Assembly (NCBI GenBank): GCA_947572385.1
Contig: CANPBX010000025.1
Location: 1 to 35,332, forward strand
Source: an uncultured Clostridia bacterium
GTDB taxonomy: Bacteria; Bacillota; Clostridia; Oscillospirales; Acutalibacteraceae
Direction: 5' to 3'
Length of the DNA stretch: 35,332 nucleotides
Both the position numbers and the translations under genes were made by a program. Below are positions 15,820-25,462 of this stretch, piece after piece. Positions within the stretch are counted from its first letter, which is position 1, and each line of letters begins with the position of its first letter. The notes below the pieces were generated by a model that was not told where the DNA came from, did not search any database, and worked only from the letters and a program-made list of their open reading frames with translations.

Positions 15820-15895
15820 GTTTTAACAGCCCCTATTACTACTTCTAGATCAATAAAGAATAAAACAATGATTTAATATAGAGAGGAGCTCTACA

Positions 15896-16999
15896 ATGAA
15901 AATAACCGTAAACAGAAGCGACATGACTGAAGCTGTTTCAAATATGCAGCGGGTCGTATCCTCAAAGACCTCTGTACCGGCACTGGAAGGTATACTTCTG
16001 AAAGCAGATGAAGACAAGTTAGAGCTATGCGCCTACGACCTTGAGCTTGGCATGACGACTACGATATCGGCAAAGGTAAATGAACCTGGCAGAGCTGTGC
16101 TTAGTGCAAAGCTCTTTACGGATATAGTTCGTAAAACTCCAGGCGACACCATATCCTTGGATGTTGATGAAAAAAATATAGCTACCATTGAAAGTGGAGT
16201 CAGCCGGTTTACGATCGTTGGCATACCGGCTGAGGAATTCCCTGAGCTGCCAAAGGTTGAGGACGGGGAGGATATACGTCTTTCCGGCAGCATACTAAAG
16301 AGTATGATACGCCAGACTGTATTTGCGGTAGCCGAAAGCGACGCAAAGCCAATACATCAGGGCAGCCTGTTCAGCATGGATGGAGGGCTTTTGGATGTAG
16401 TTGCCGTTGACGGATACCGTCTTGCAAAGCGTACAGAAGCTATTGAATTCAAAAACAAACTATCATTTGTCGTGCCTGGAAAAACATTGAGCGAAGTCCT
16501 TAGGCTACTCAAGGATACAGAGGATCCGGTTGACCTGTATGCTGGAAAACGCCATATTATGTTTAAAATTGACAACTATATTGTGATATCAAGCTTGCTT
16601 GAGGGCGACTTCCTGAACTATAAAGCCACTATACCTACCACCAGCAGGACAAAAGTTATCATGCGCTCAAGGGATGCGATAGAGAGCGTTGAGCGTGTAT
16701 CACTGCTGATAAACGACAGGATAAAGAGCCCGATACGCTGTGTATTGTCAAAGAACGAGATAAAGCTTTTCTGTACCACTTCAATGGGCAGGGCCAGCGA
16801 CCAGATATCTGCTCAGATAGATGGTGAGGAGACTGAGATAGGCTTTAATAACCGTTATCTGCTGGATGCCCTTAGAAATACTGAGTGCGACGAGATAAAG
16901 GTAGGGCTCAGCGGTCCGCTCAATCCTATGACCATCGGGCCAAAGGAGGGCGAAAGCTTCCTGTTCCTGGTGCTACCGGTAAGGCTTAAAAACGACTGA
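15896..16999 (+). CDS. dnaN: DNA polymerase III beta subunit (sliding clamp)
   Basis: DnaN forms the ring that tethers DNA polymerase III and recruits repair factors. The 367 residues begin MKITVNRSDMTEAVSNMQRV and end in the clamp C-terminal pattern GPLNPMTIGPKEGESFLFLVLPVRL, for three topologically repeated domains. ATIESGVSRFTIVGIPAEEFPELP and VDGYRLAKR are family markers. GAGGAG precedes the ATG. It is second in the dnaA-dnaN-S4-recF order. Confidence 0.98.
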   Translation: MKITVNRSDMTEAVSNMQRVVSSKTSVPALEGILLKADEDKLELCAYDLELGMTTTISAKVNEPGRAVLSAKLFTDIVRKTPGDTISLDVDEKNIATIESGVSRFTIVGIPAEEFPELPKVEDGEDIRLSGSILKSMIRQTVFAVAESDAKPIHQGSLFSMDGGLLDVVAVDGYRLAKRTEAIEFKNKLSFVVPGKTLSEVLRLLKDTEDPVDLYAGKRHIMFKIDNYIVISSLLEGDFLNYKATIPTTSRTKVIMRSRDAIESVERVSLLINDRIKSPIRCVLSKNEIKLFCTTSMGRASDQISAQIDGEETEIGFNNRYLLDALRNTECDEIKVGLSGPLNPMTIGPKEGESFLFLVLPVRLKND

Positions 17000-17022
17000 T
17001 AATTCTTATCAAGGAGGTCCCC

Positions 17023-17238
17023 ATGGAGGAAATACGGATAGAAACGGAGTATATTAAGCTGGATGCTCTGCTGAAGCTCTGCGGAGTGGTAGTAACAGGG
17101 GGACAGGCTAAGGCCGCTATACAGGATGGTCACGTGCAGGTAAACGGAGAGCTTTGTACTATGCGGGGGAAGAAAATACGTCCTGGAGACAGTATCCAGG
17201 TAGCCGGACGGGGGTTTAAGGTAGAGAAATGTATGTGA
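17023..17238 (+). CDS. S4-domain RNA-binding protein (YaaA/RlbA type)
   Basis: The 71 residues make one S4 domain: IKLDALLKLCGVVVTGGQAK, then AAIQDGHVQVNGELCTMRGKKIRPGDSIQVAG. This is the small protein always found between dnaN and recF in Firmicutes, proposed to act with ribosomal RNA. A strong AAGGAGGT stands upstream. Its last 10 bases overlap the recF start, so translation is coupled. Confidence 0.95.
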   Translation: MEEIRIETEYIKLDALLKLCGVVVTGGQAKAAIQDGHVQVNGELCTMRGKKIRPGDSIQVAGRGFKVEKCM

Positions 17239-18353
17239 TCCGGTTTGCCGCCAGGGATTTCAGAAACCTGGAGGAAGAGGAAATATTCCCCTGTGAGGAA
17301 GTAAATGTAATATACGGAGACAATGCGCAGGGAAAGACAAATTTACTTGAGGGTATATGGCTGTTTACCGGCGGCCATTCCTTCAGGGGAGCGAAGGATG
17401 CTGAACTGCCGAGAATAGACCCTGAAACAGGGAAAAACCTGATGGGGACTGTCCTGGCGCTGGATTTTTATAGCGCCGAGCGTGAGCAAAGCGCCATGCT
17501 TCAAATAGAGAACGGGCGGCGTTCCGCAGAGATAAACGGAGTAAAAAAAGATACCGGTACAGCTCTTGTGGGAAAAGTGCGGGCTGTGATATTCTCCCCG
17601 GAGCATCTGCTTCTGGTAAAGGAGGGGCCAACCCGCAGAAGGAATTACCTTGACACCGCTCTCTGCCAGCTAAAGCCTTCCTATGCATCGGTACTCACAG
17701 CATACCGCCGGGCTTTAATGCAGAGAAACGCCCTGTTGAAGGAAAAAAGGGAGAGGCCCTCCCAGCCTGCCGATACACTGTCTGTATGGAACGCAAGGCT
17801 TGCGAGGCTTGGGGCCCAGGTAGTACAAGAACGCCAAAGCTTTACTGAAAGCGTAGCCCCTAAAATATCCGGGATATATGATGGTATAGCCCGGGGACGC
17901 GAGAGGCTGGATGTACGGTACTGTCCGTCTGTGAAGGGCGGCGGTACGGTGGAGGAAATAGAGGAACTGTTTATGCAGGAGCTCTCAAGGACATCTGTTT
18001 CTGACATACGCTCCGGCTTCACATCAGTCGGGCCACATAGGGACGACCTTGACATAGAAATAGATGGAGCATCCGCACGTTCCTATGGCTCACAGGGGCA
18101 GCAGCGCAGTGCTGTTTTGGCTATGAAGCTGGCGGAGGCCCAGATACTAACAGAATTTTCAGGGGAGTCCCCCATAGTGCTTCTTGACGATGTAATGAGC
18201 GAGCTTGACCAGCAAAGGCAGGATTACCTTCTGAATCATTTACAGGGCCAGCAGGTATTTATCACCTGCTGCAGTCCTGAAACGGTAGAATTGATGGAAA
18301 ATGGGATGCGCTTCCATGTTGACGGCGGCGCTGTATACCCGGAAGAGTTTTAG
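17229..18353 (+). CDS. recF: DNA replication and repair protein RecF
   Basis: RecF is an SMC-like ATPase that helps load RecA at gaps. The 374 residues show MYVIRFAARDFRNLEEEEIF, the Walker A GDNAQGKTNLLEGIW (about 31-45), EGPTRRRNYLD, and the ABC-type signature SYGSQGQQRSAVLAMKLAE. The Walker B PIVLLDDVMSELDQQRQ follows. The start overlaps the preceding S4 gene. Confidence 0.97.
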   Translation: MYVIRFAARDFRNLEEEEIFPCEEVNVIYGDNAQGKTNLLEGIWLFTGGHSFRGAKDAELPRIDPETGKNLMGTVLALDFYSAEREQSAMLQIENGRRSAEINGVKKDTGTALVGKVRAVIFSPEHLLLVKEGPTRRRNYLDTALCQLKPSYASVLTAYRRALMQRNALLKEKRERPSQPADTLSVWNARLARLGAQVVQERQSFTESVAPKISGIYDGIARGRERLDVRYCPSVKGGGTVEEIEELFMQELSRTSVSDIRSGFTSVGPHRDDLDIEIDGASARSYGSQGQQRSAVLAMKLAEAQILTEFSGESPIVLLDDVMSELDQQRQDYLLNHLQGQQVFITCCSPETVELMENGMRFHVDGGAVYPEEF

Positions 18354-18381
18354 TCTGCCGATGAAAGGAAGATTTTTACTA

Positions 18382-18642
18382 ATGTACCTGCATTTGGGGC
18401 AAGATACAATTGTTATGACTGACCGAATACTTGGGGTTTTCGACCTGGACAACACTACAGTCTCTAAACACACAAGAGATTATCTTGGCAGGGCTCAGAG
18501 GGAGGGCAGGGTGATAGATGTAACATATGAACTGCCTAAATCCTTTATAGTCTGCGAAAATGATGGAATTGAAAAAATATATCTTTCCCAGATGTCACCT
18601 GCAACTTTGTTGCGCAGGGTCAGGGAAGATAATGTTGGATAA
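18382..18642 (+). CDS. remB: extracellular matrix regulator RemB-like protein (DUF370)
   Basis: I chose the ATG giving MYLHLGQDTIVMTDRILGVF (86 residues). An AAAGGAAG site is upstream, and an earlier start would overlap recF with unrelated sequence. The DUF370 core continues DLDNTTVSKHTRDYLGRA and DVTYELPKSFIVC. RemA-type relatives are DNA-binding rings that control matrix genes in Bacillus; RemB (YaaB) occupies this same recF-gyrB position. The target here is unknown. Confidence 0.93.
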   Translation: MYLHLGQDTIVMTDRILGVFDLDNTTVSKHTRDYLGRAQREGRVIDVTYELPKSFIVCENDGIEKIYLSQMSPATLLRRVREDNVG

Positions 18643-18675
18643 AACATGGATGAAAACTTGAAAGGGTGAGAAAAT

Positions 18676-19566
18676 ATGCGTTATTTCGGAGTGCCTATCT
18701 GCCCGTACTGCAAAAAGAGAGTAAATCTGATAAGGACCTGGTCGCTGAAGCGGCAGGGGGAATACCAGTGCCCCAGGTGCGGAGGTATCTCGAATATTTT
18801 CCTGTCGCCGCTGATATATGTCCTGGCAATGCTGGCAATATTTGCGGGAGGGGCCATGTACTTTTTTCATAAATTTGTGCTGGATGATATTACCATTGAT
18901 ACTGCAATATATGTGTTCATACCATTTGCGGCGTTTTTTCTGTTCAGCCTCTTTATGGTGTATCTTGAGAAACCTGTGATAAAGAAGGTTTCAAAAGAGG
19001 AATATGAGAAAAAGCGCCGTATACGCTCAGCTGTAAACGGTAGTGCCGGAGCAGTGTCAAACCCTGACGCCAGGCGTGGATATAGCGAGGAAGATGACTT
19101 TGTTCCACGCAGCAGCCACAGGCCGGGCCCAGAAGCATCTGCTGCTGAACAGCGGCGCGGCGTGGTTAATCAGGCGGCTTTCAGTAGGGCAAAGCTTCAG
19201 GCTGCTGTGGAAAACACCCAGCAGAGCCAGCGGCCCATATCACCCAGGCCTTCCGCCCGGCCACAGCAGCAGAGACCGACAAGGCCTGCCCAGCCGGCAA
19301 ACCAAGCGCCACAGCAAAGAATCCAGGCAGGCAGGATACAGCAGCAAGCTGCGCCGCGTACTGCTCAGCGAAGGGTACAGCAGGGTGCTGCCCATAACCA
19401 GCAGCAGGTCCGTCAGAGTCCGGTTTCAGGCCAGACGCAGCAGCCTCACAGAGTTGGGCCCGGTGCCACGGCCCATGGTGTGGCATATACGGGCGGCAGG
19501 CAAATTCAGGGGTATCCACAGCATAGGCCACAGGGACAAAACCATACCACAAACGGCGGGCAGTAA
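18676..19566 (+). CDS. zinc-ribbon membrane protein with long Gln/Pro/Arg-rich tail, unknown function
   Basis: The 296 residues have three parts. Residues 1-40 form a zinc ribbon with two CxxC pairs (CPYCKKRV and CPRCGGI). Two membrane segments follow (about 42-66 and 76-97). A 170-residue low-complexity tail rich in Gln, Pro, Arg and Ala fills the rest (QQQRPTRPAQPANQAPQQR) and is probably disordered and cytoplasmic. The ATG follows a GGTGAG-type site. It stands between remB and gyrB, where B. subtilis has no gene. I know no function; the CAG-rich DNA may be prone to repeat-length change. The gyrB promoter lies just after its stop. Confidence 0.85.
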   Translation: MRYFGVPICPYCKKRVNLIRTWSLKRQGEYQCPRCGGISNIFLSPLIYVLAMLAIFAGGAMYFFHKFVLDDITIDTAIYVFIPFAAFFLFSLFMVYLEKPVIKKVSKEEYEKKRRIRSAVNGSAGAVSNPDARRGYSEEDDFVPRSSHRPGPEASAAEQRRGVVNQAAFSRAKLQAAVENTQQSQRPISPRPSARPQQQRPTRPAQPANQAPQQRIQAGRIQQQAAPRTAQRRVQQGAAHNQQQVRQSPVSGQTQQPHRVGPGATAHGVAYTGGRQIQGYPQHRPQGQNHTTNGGQ

Positions 19567-19577
19567 TTCCTGCAGGC

Positions 19578-19606
19578 TTTACAAATCCTTGAAAATATGC
19601 TATAAT
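19578..19606 (+). promoter_or_regulatory. promoter of gyrB-gyrA
   Basis: TTTACA (19578-19583), a 17-base spacer ending TGC (extended -10), and a perfect TATAAT (19601-19606). The transcript would begin about 60 bases before gyrB. Confidence 0.88.
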
Positions 19607-19634
19607 ATAACGTATTAAATACGGCAGGATCTGA

Positions 19635-21659
<2,025 letters not shown>

Positions 21660-21683
21660 ACGCAGAAGCGAGGAGAAAAATAA

Positions 21684-24182
21684 ATGCCTGATTTTGATAA
21701 TACCAATATGCCGCCCGAAAAGCCTGAAGGGCGCGTTATAGATGTAGCGCTGTCGGAGGAGATGGAGCAGTCGTTTTTAGACTACTCCATGTCGGTCATC
21801 GTCCAGCGCGCCCTGCCGGATGTACGTGACGGTTTAAAGCCAGTACACCGGCGTATACTGTACCAGATGTATCAGGATTCGCTATGGCCTGACGGCGCAT
21901 ACCGTAAGTGTATGGATACCGTAGGTAAAACCCTTGCCTCCTTCCATCCACACGGCGACGCCTCTGTGTACGATGCCATGGTGCGCCTGGCTCAGGACTT
22001 TTCCCTGAGATATATGCTGGTGGACGGCCACGGCAACTTTGGCTCCGTAGACGGAGACCCGCCTGCCGCGCCACGATATACAGAGGCCAGAATGACAAAG
22101 CTCTCTGTAGCCATGCTGGACGATATAAATAAGGACACGGTGGATTTCCAGCCGAACTACGACGACCGTTTGAAGGAGCCCACTGTTCTCCCCAGCCACT
22201 TCCCAAACCTTCTGGTAAACGGCTCTATGGGCATAGCCGTCGGCATGGCTACCAATGTGCCTCCGCACAATATCAACGAGGTGCTGGATGGGGTCTGCTG
22301 CATGATAGACAACCCTGAGGCAACTTTGGACGAGCTCATGGAGCATATCAAAGGCCCGGATTTTCCCACCGGCGGAATAATCATGGGCCGCAGCGGGGTG
22401 CGGGCAGCTTATGCAACTGGGCGTGGCAAAGTAGTCGTGCGCTCCAGAACAGAGATAGAGGAGGACGAGAAGTCCGGGCGCTCTAAAATAATTGTAACGG
22501 AAATACCGTATAAGGTAAATAAAGCCGAGCTCATTAAGAGTATCGCAGATTTGGTAAAGGACAAGCGTATTGAGGGTATCACTAATATTGACGACCACTC
22601 AGACCGTGAGGGTATGCGCATTGTCATTGACGTAAGACGTGACGCTTCGCCGCAGATAGTTTTAAACCACCTGTTTTCACTTACTCAAATGCAGATATCC
22701 TTCGGCGTTATCATGCTGGCCCTTGTGGACGGCAGGCCGGAGATTCTTGATTTGCCAAAAATCCTGAGGAAATATATTGAGTTCCAGCTGGAGGTCATAA
22801 CCAGGCGAACCAAGTTCGATTTGAAAAAGGCCCAGGACCGGGCCCATATTCTTGAAGGACTTATGATAGCCTTGGACTTTATCGACGAGGTAGTGGCTAT
22901 GCTGCGGGCGGCAAAGTCTATCCCGGAAGGCAAGGCAGCCCTGATGGAGCGCTTTGAGCTGGATGATCCGCAGGCACAGGCTATTGTGCAGATGCGCCTG
23001 GGACAGCTGACAGGCCTTGAGAGGTCTAAGGTCGAAGAGGAGCTGAAGGAGCTTAGGGAGAAAATAGCTGACCTTCTGGACATTCTCAGCAGTGAGCCCA
23101 GGCGGCTGGCAATTATAAAGGATGAGGCAATAGATATAAAGAAGCGCTTCGGAGACGAGCGACGCACTGAGATAGCGGCGATAAGCGGAGAGGTAGACAT
23201 AGAGGACCTCATACCAGTTGAGGAATGTGTTCTGACTCTCACCAGATATGGCTATGTAAAGCGGCAGAAGATGGAAAATTACCGCACTCAGAAACGGGGT
23301 GGAAGGGGTATCTCCGCCATGAGCCGCCGTGAGGAGGATGCTGCCAGCCATATCTTTGTGACCGGAAGCCATGACTATGTGCTGTTCTTCTCGGATATGG
23401 GACGTATGTACAGAGTAAAATGCTATGAGGTGCCGGAGGGCTCAAGAACCAGTAAGGGTATGCACATACGCAATATGCTGCCGTTACAGGGAGACGAGAA
23501 TATAACCTCTGTGCTGAGGCTCTCTGATATGGACGACGATAAATTCCTGGTGATGGTGACCCGGAGGGGTGTTGTGAAGCGCACGAAGCTTTCAGCGTTT
23601 AACAATGTGCGTAAGGCCGGCCTGATCGCGGTTGACCTGGACGAGGGTGACTACCTGGCCCATGTGCTGGTGACTGACGGCAGCGGCGAGCTCATATTCT
23701 CCACCAGAAAGGGTATGACCCTTTGTATGAGCGAGACAGATATAAGGGCTATGGGCCGTGCAGCCCGAGGCGTGAAGGTCATGCGCCTGGACGAGGGCGA
23801 CGCAATAGTTGGCATGGACCAGCTGCGTAACGGCGGCATGGTACTGACTGTGACGGAGACAGGCTTTGGGAGGCTCTCCCCCATTGAGGACTACCGGGTG
23901 CAGAAGCGTGGCGGCAAGGGCCTGAAAAACTATCACGTTGATAAGTTTGGAGATGTGGCAGGCGTAAAGATAGTATTCCCTGAGGAAGATATAATCATGA
24001 TATCCAGCGATGGGATAGTTATTCGTATCTCTGCCGGGGAAATACGCCAGTGTGCAAGGCCCAGTAAGGGTGTGCGCGTTATGCGGGTGCAGGAGGGTGA
24101 GAAAATAGTAACCCTTGCCAGTGCCCCGCCGGAGGGATCTGACGAGACAGACACTGAATCGGAGACCGAACAAGAACATTAA
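21684..24182 (+). CDS. gyrA: DNA gyrase subunit A
   Basis: GyrA cuts and rejoins the DNA gate. The 832 residues carry the winged-helix/tower core with catalytic Tyr132 (APRYTEAR; most relatives have AMRYTE). The quinolone region reads HPHGDASVYD, with Ala93 at the position of E. coli Ser83. The C-terminal beta-pinwheel holds a gyrase-box variant QKRGGKG and several related repeats. The end is acidic (DETDTESETEQEH). It lies 24 bases after gyrB and is followed by a strong terminator. Confidence 0.98.
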   Translation: MPDFDNTNMPPEKPEGRVIDVALSEEMEQSFLDYSMSVIVQRALPDVRDGLKPVHRRILYQMYQDSLWPDGAYRKCMDTVGKTLASFHPHGDASVYDAMVRLAQDFSLRYMLVDGHGNFGSVDGDPPAAPRYTEARMTKLSVAMLDDINKDTVDFQPNYDDRLKEPTVLPSHFPNLLVNGSMGIAVGMATNVPPHNINEVLDGVCCMIDNPEATLDELMEHIKGPDFPTGGIIMGRSGVRAAYATGRGKVVVRSRTEIEEDEKSGRSKIIVTEIPYKVNKAELIKSIADLVKDKRIEGITNIDDHSDREGMRIVIDVRRDASPQIVLNHLFSLTQMQISFGVIMLALVDGRPEILDLPKILRKYIEFQLEVITRRTKFDLKKAQDRAHILEGLMIALDFIDEVVAMLRAAKSIPEGKAALMERFELDDPQAQAIVQMRLGQLTGLERSKVEEELKELREKIADLLDILSSEPRRLAIIKDEAIDIKKRFGDERRTEIAAISGEVDIEDLIPVEECVLTLTRYGYVKRQKMENYRTQKRGGRGISAMSRREEDAASHIFVTGSHDYVLFFSDMGRMYRVKCYEVPEGSRTSKGMHIRNMLPLQGDENITSVLRLSDMDDDKFLVMVTRRGVVKRTKLSAFNNVRKAGLIAVDLDEGDYLAHVLVTDGSGELIFSTRKGMTLCMSETDIRAMGRAARGVKVMRLDEGDAIVGMDQLRNGGMVLTVTETGFGRLSPIEDYRVQKRGGKGLKNYHVDKFGDVAGVKIVFPEEDIIMISSDGIVIRISAGEIRQCARPSKGVRVMRVQEGEKIVTLASAPPEGSDETDTESETEQEH

Positions 24183-24194
24183 AAAGATAAAATG

Positions 24195-24230
24195 AAATTG
24201 TCCCCTGAGTAAATCAGGGGACAATTTTTT
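24195..24230. terminator. bidirectional terminator after gyrA
   Basis: The perfect 14-bp arms AAATTGTCCCCTGA and TCAGGGGACAATTT enclose a 5-base loop and end in a T run. It separates gyrA from the opposing lipoprotein gene and can serve both. Confidence 0.95.
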
Positions 24231-24240
24231 ATGACGTAAA

Positions 24241-24867
24241 TCAGCCTTTAGGTGTATCAGACATAGCGGGAGAAAAGTCAGGAAGCTTCCCTGTCTCAGC
24301 GAAAATGATCTCACAGAGAGTCTTGGCTGTTTCACGATATCTCTCCTCGATCAGCCGGGCAGAGGTTATCTTGCCATCGCTGCTGTCTTCATTTTCCTCC
24401 TGTATGGCGCTTATAATGTCGTCTATGGTATCTTTCCAAGTCTGCTGGTCCTGTTCTAACTGAACACGGTCTTCCTCTCCAACAACTTCCTTTGCCGCAT
24501 TGTATGCCAAAGGAATCATTTCCTTCCAGTATTTTCCAGCAGTCTCGTAAGCTTTGAATATTGCTTTGCTTGACGAAGCTTCGCTCAGGTCATCAGAGAG
24601 TTTTGTATCAATGGGATTTTCCGCGAAGACCTCCTCAAAATCTGCCATTTGAGCGGGTCCCTCGGTAGCTTCAGGTCTCTGGGAGGCGGCTATTTCACTC
24701 TCTGGCTGAGATGATGGCTCTTCTGGAGGATTTTCAGTGGGTTCAGCTATGGATGAGCTGGATGACAGTGAAGCAGGCTCATTAATTTCACCACATCCTG
24801 AGAATAAGGCGGGCAGGAGCATGAGGACGCAAGCCAGGAAAAGGGCAGAAAATCTAGTATTTTTCAT
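24241..24867 (-). CDS. LprI-like (DUF1311-like) lipoprotein
   Basis: I chose the ATG giving MKNTRFSALFLACVLMLLP (208 residues), with GGAAG upstream. The Lipobox FSGC places the lipidated Cys at about residue 25. A Ser/Glu/Pro-rich linker runs to about 80. The C-terminal part (EEDRVQLEQDQQTWKDTID ... RLIEERYRETAKTLCEII) has the Q-x-x-W ... R-Y-R-E-T spacing seen in the LprI/DUF1311 domain; that assignment is tentative. It ends the leftward DUF1015-Nudix transcript. Confidence 0.75.
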   Translation of the reverse strand: MKNTRFSALFLACVLMLLPALFSGCGEINEPASLSSSSSIAEPTENPPEEPSSQPESEIAASQRPEATEGPAQMADFEEVFAENPIDTKLSDDLSEASSSKAIFKAYETAGKYWKEMIPLAYNAAKEVVGEEDRVQLEQDQQTWKDTIDDIISAIQEENEDSSDGKITSARLIEERYRETAKTLCEIIFAETGKLPDFSPAMSDTPKG

Positions 24868-24900
24868 GAGCAACTTCCTTTCAAAAAAGTATTATTTTCA

Positions 24901-25449
24901 CTAAATCAGGCCGTTTTTTACCAAAAAAGCGGTCTTTAATATGCCTATTTGAGTCTTTGCATCTGGAATTTCATTGGCGCATACCATCTCAACAGCCTTA
25001 TCCAATGGTATACGCTCTGTGTCCAGGAACTCGTCCTCGTCCAGATGGAGCTCCTGCTGACCCCCTACTATCCTGCATGCCCAGAGGTGGATCATCTCGC
25101 TGCAATATCCTGGTGTCGGATATACCTCGCCCAGAGACATATAGTTATCGCCGCGGGTGCCGGTTTCCTCCAACTGCTCACGCTTCATGGCTTCGAAAGG
25201 GTCCTCACCAGGCTCAAGTTTACCGGCAGGAAGCTCTAAGAGCACTTTCTTATATGGATAGCGGAATTGGCGCACAAATATCAGCTCGTTATTCTCGGTG
25301 AGTGCGGCAACACTGACTCCGCCTGGATGGTCTACTACCTCGCGCTTTGATAAGGAGCCGTTTTCCAGCTCTACATCGTCTACATGTGCGTGTATTATGC
25401 GGCCATCGTATATAGGCTGTACATTTATGGTCTTTTCGTATAGCTTCAT
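24901..25449 (-). CDS. Nudix hydrolase, ADP-ribose pyrophosphatase type
   Basis: The 182 residues fit the NudF/ADP-sugar diphosphatase group. The Nudix box is GKLEPGEDPFEAMKREQLEE followed by TG, with the metal-binding REQLEE intact. Gln stands at a usually hydrophobic position. The preceding FVRQFRYPYKKVLLELPAG and the downstream VYPTPGYCSEMIHLW are typical of ADP-ribose pyrophosphatases. It begins 13 bases after the DUF1015 gene and reads with it. ADP-ribose as the substrate is inferred from family. Confidence 0.92.
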   Translation of the reverse strand: MKLYEKTINVQPIYDGRIIHAHVDDVELENGSLSKREVVDHPGGVSVAALTENNELIFVRQFRYPYKKVLLELPAGKLEPGEDPFEAMKREQLEETGTRGDNYMSLGEVYPTPGYCSEMIHLWACRIVGGQQELHLDEDEFLDTERIPLDKAVEMVCANEIPDAKTQIGILKTAFLVKNGLI

Positions 25450-25462
25450 TTTAACGCCTCCC

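Larger units (their letters stand above)
15642..15895. other. dnaA-dnaN intergenic region, candidate oriC
   Basis: This 254-base AT-rich gap lies where genes diverge in direction close by, and it holds one perfect DnaA box. An 11-bp direct repeat TTCAACTTTTC occurs twice, with related TTGAA/TTCAA motifs between. I see no gene and no convincing terminator for dnaA or promoter for dnaN. Its position matches the dnaA-dnaN part of Firmicutes origins, but a single perfect box is fewer than usual. Confidence 0.6.

Noticed and set aside
17127-17140. CACGTG core in the S4 gene as another parS
   Set aside because: The flanks (GGTCACGTGCAGG) do not match TGTTNC or GAAACA; only the 6-base core agrees.
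19509-19517. GTATCCACA as a DnaA box near gyrB
   Set aside because: It is a single near-match inside a coding region of low-complexity sequence, with no clustering.
19180-19560. CAG-rich stretch as a CRISPR array or tandem repeat
   Set aside because: There is no regular repeat-spacer unit; it encodes a Gln/Pro/Arg-rich protein tail in frame.
19043-19618. Long plus-strand reading frame overlapping the zinc-ribbon gene
   Set aside because: It lies in another frame of the same gene, has no ribosome binding site, and crosses the gyrB promoter.
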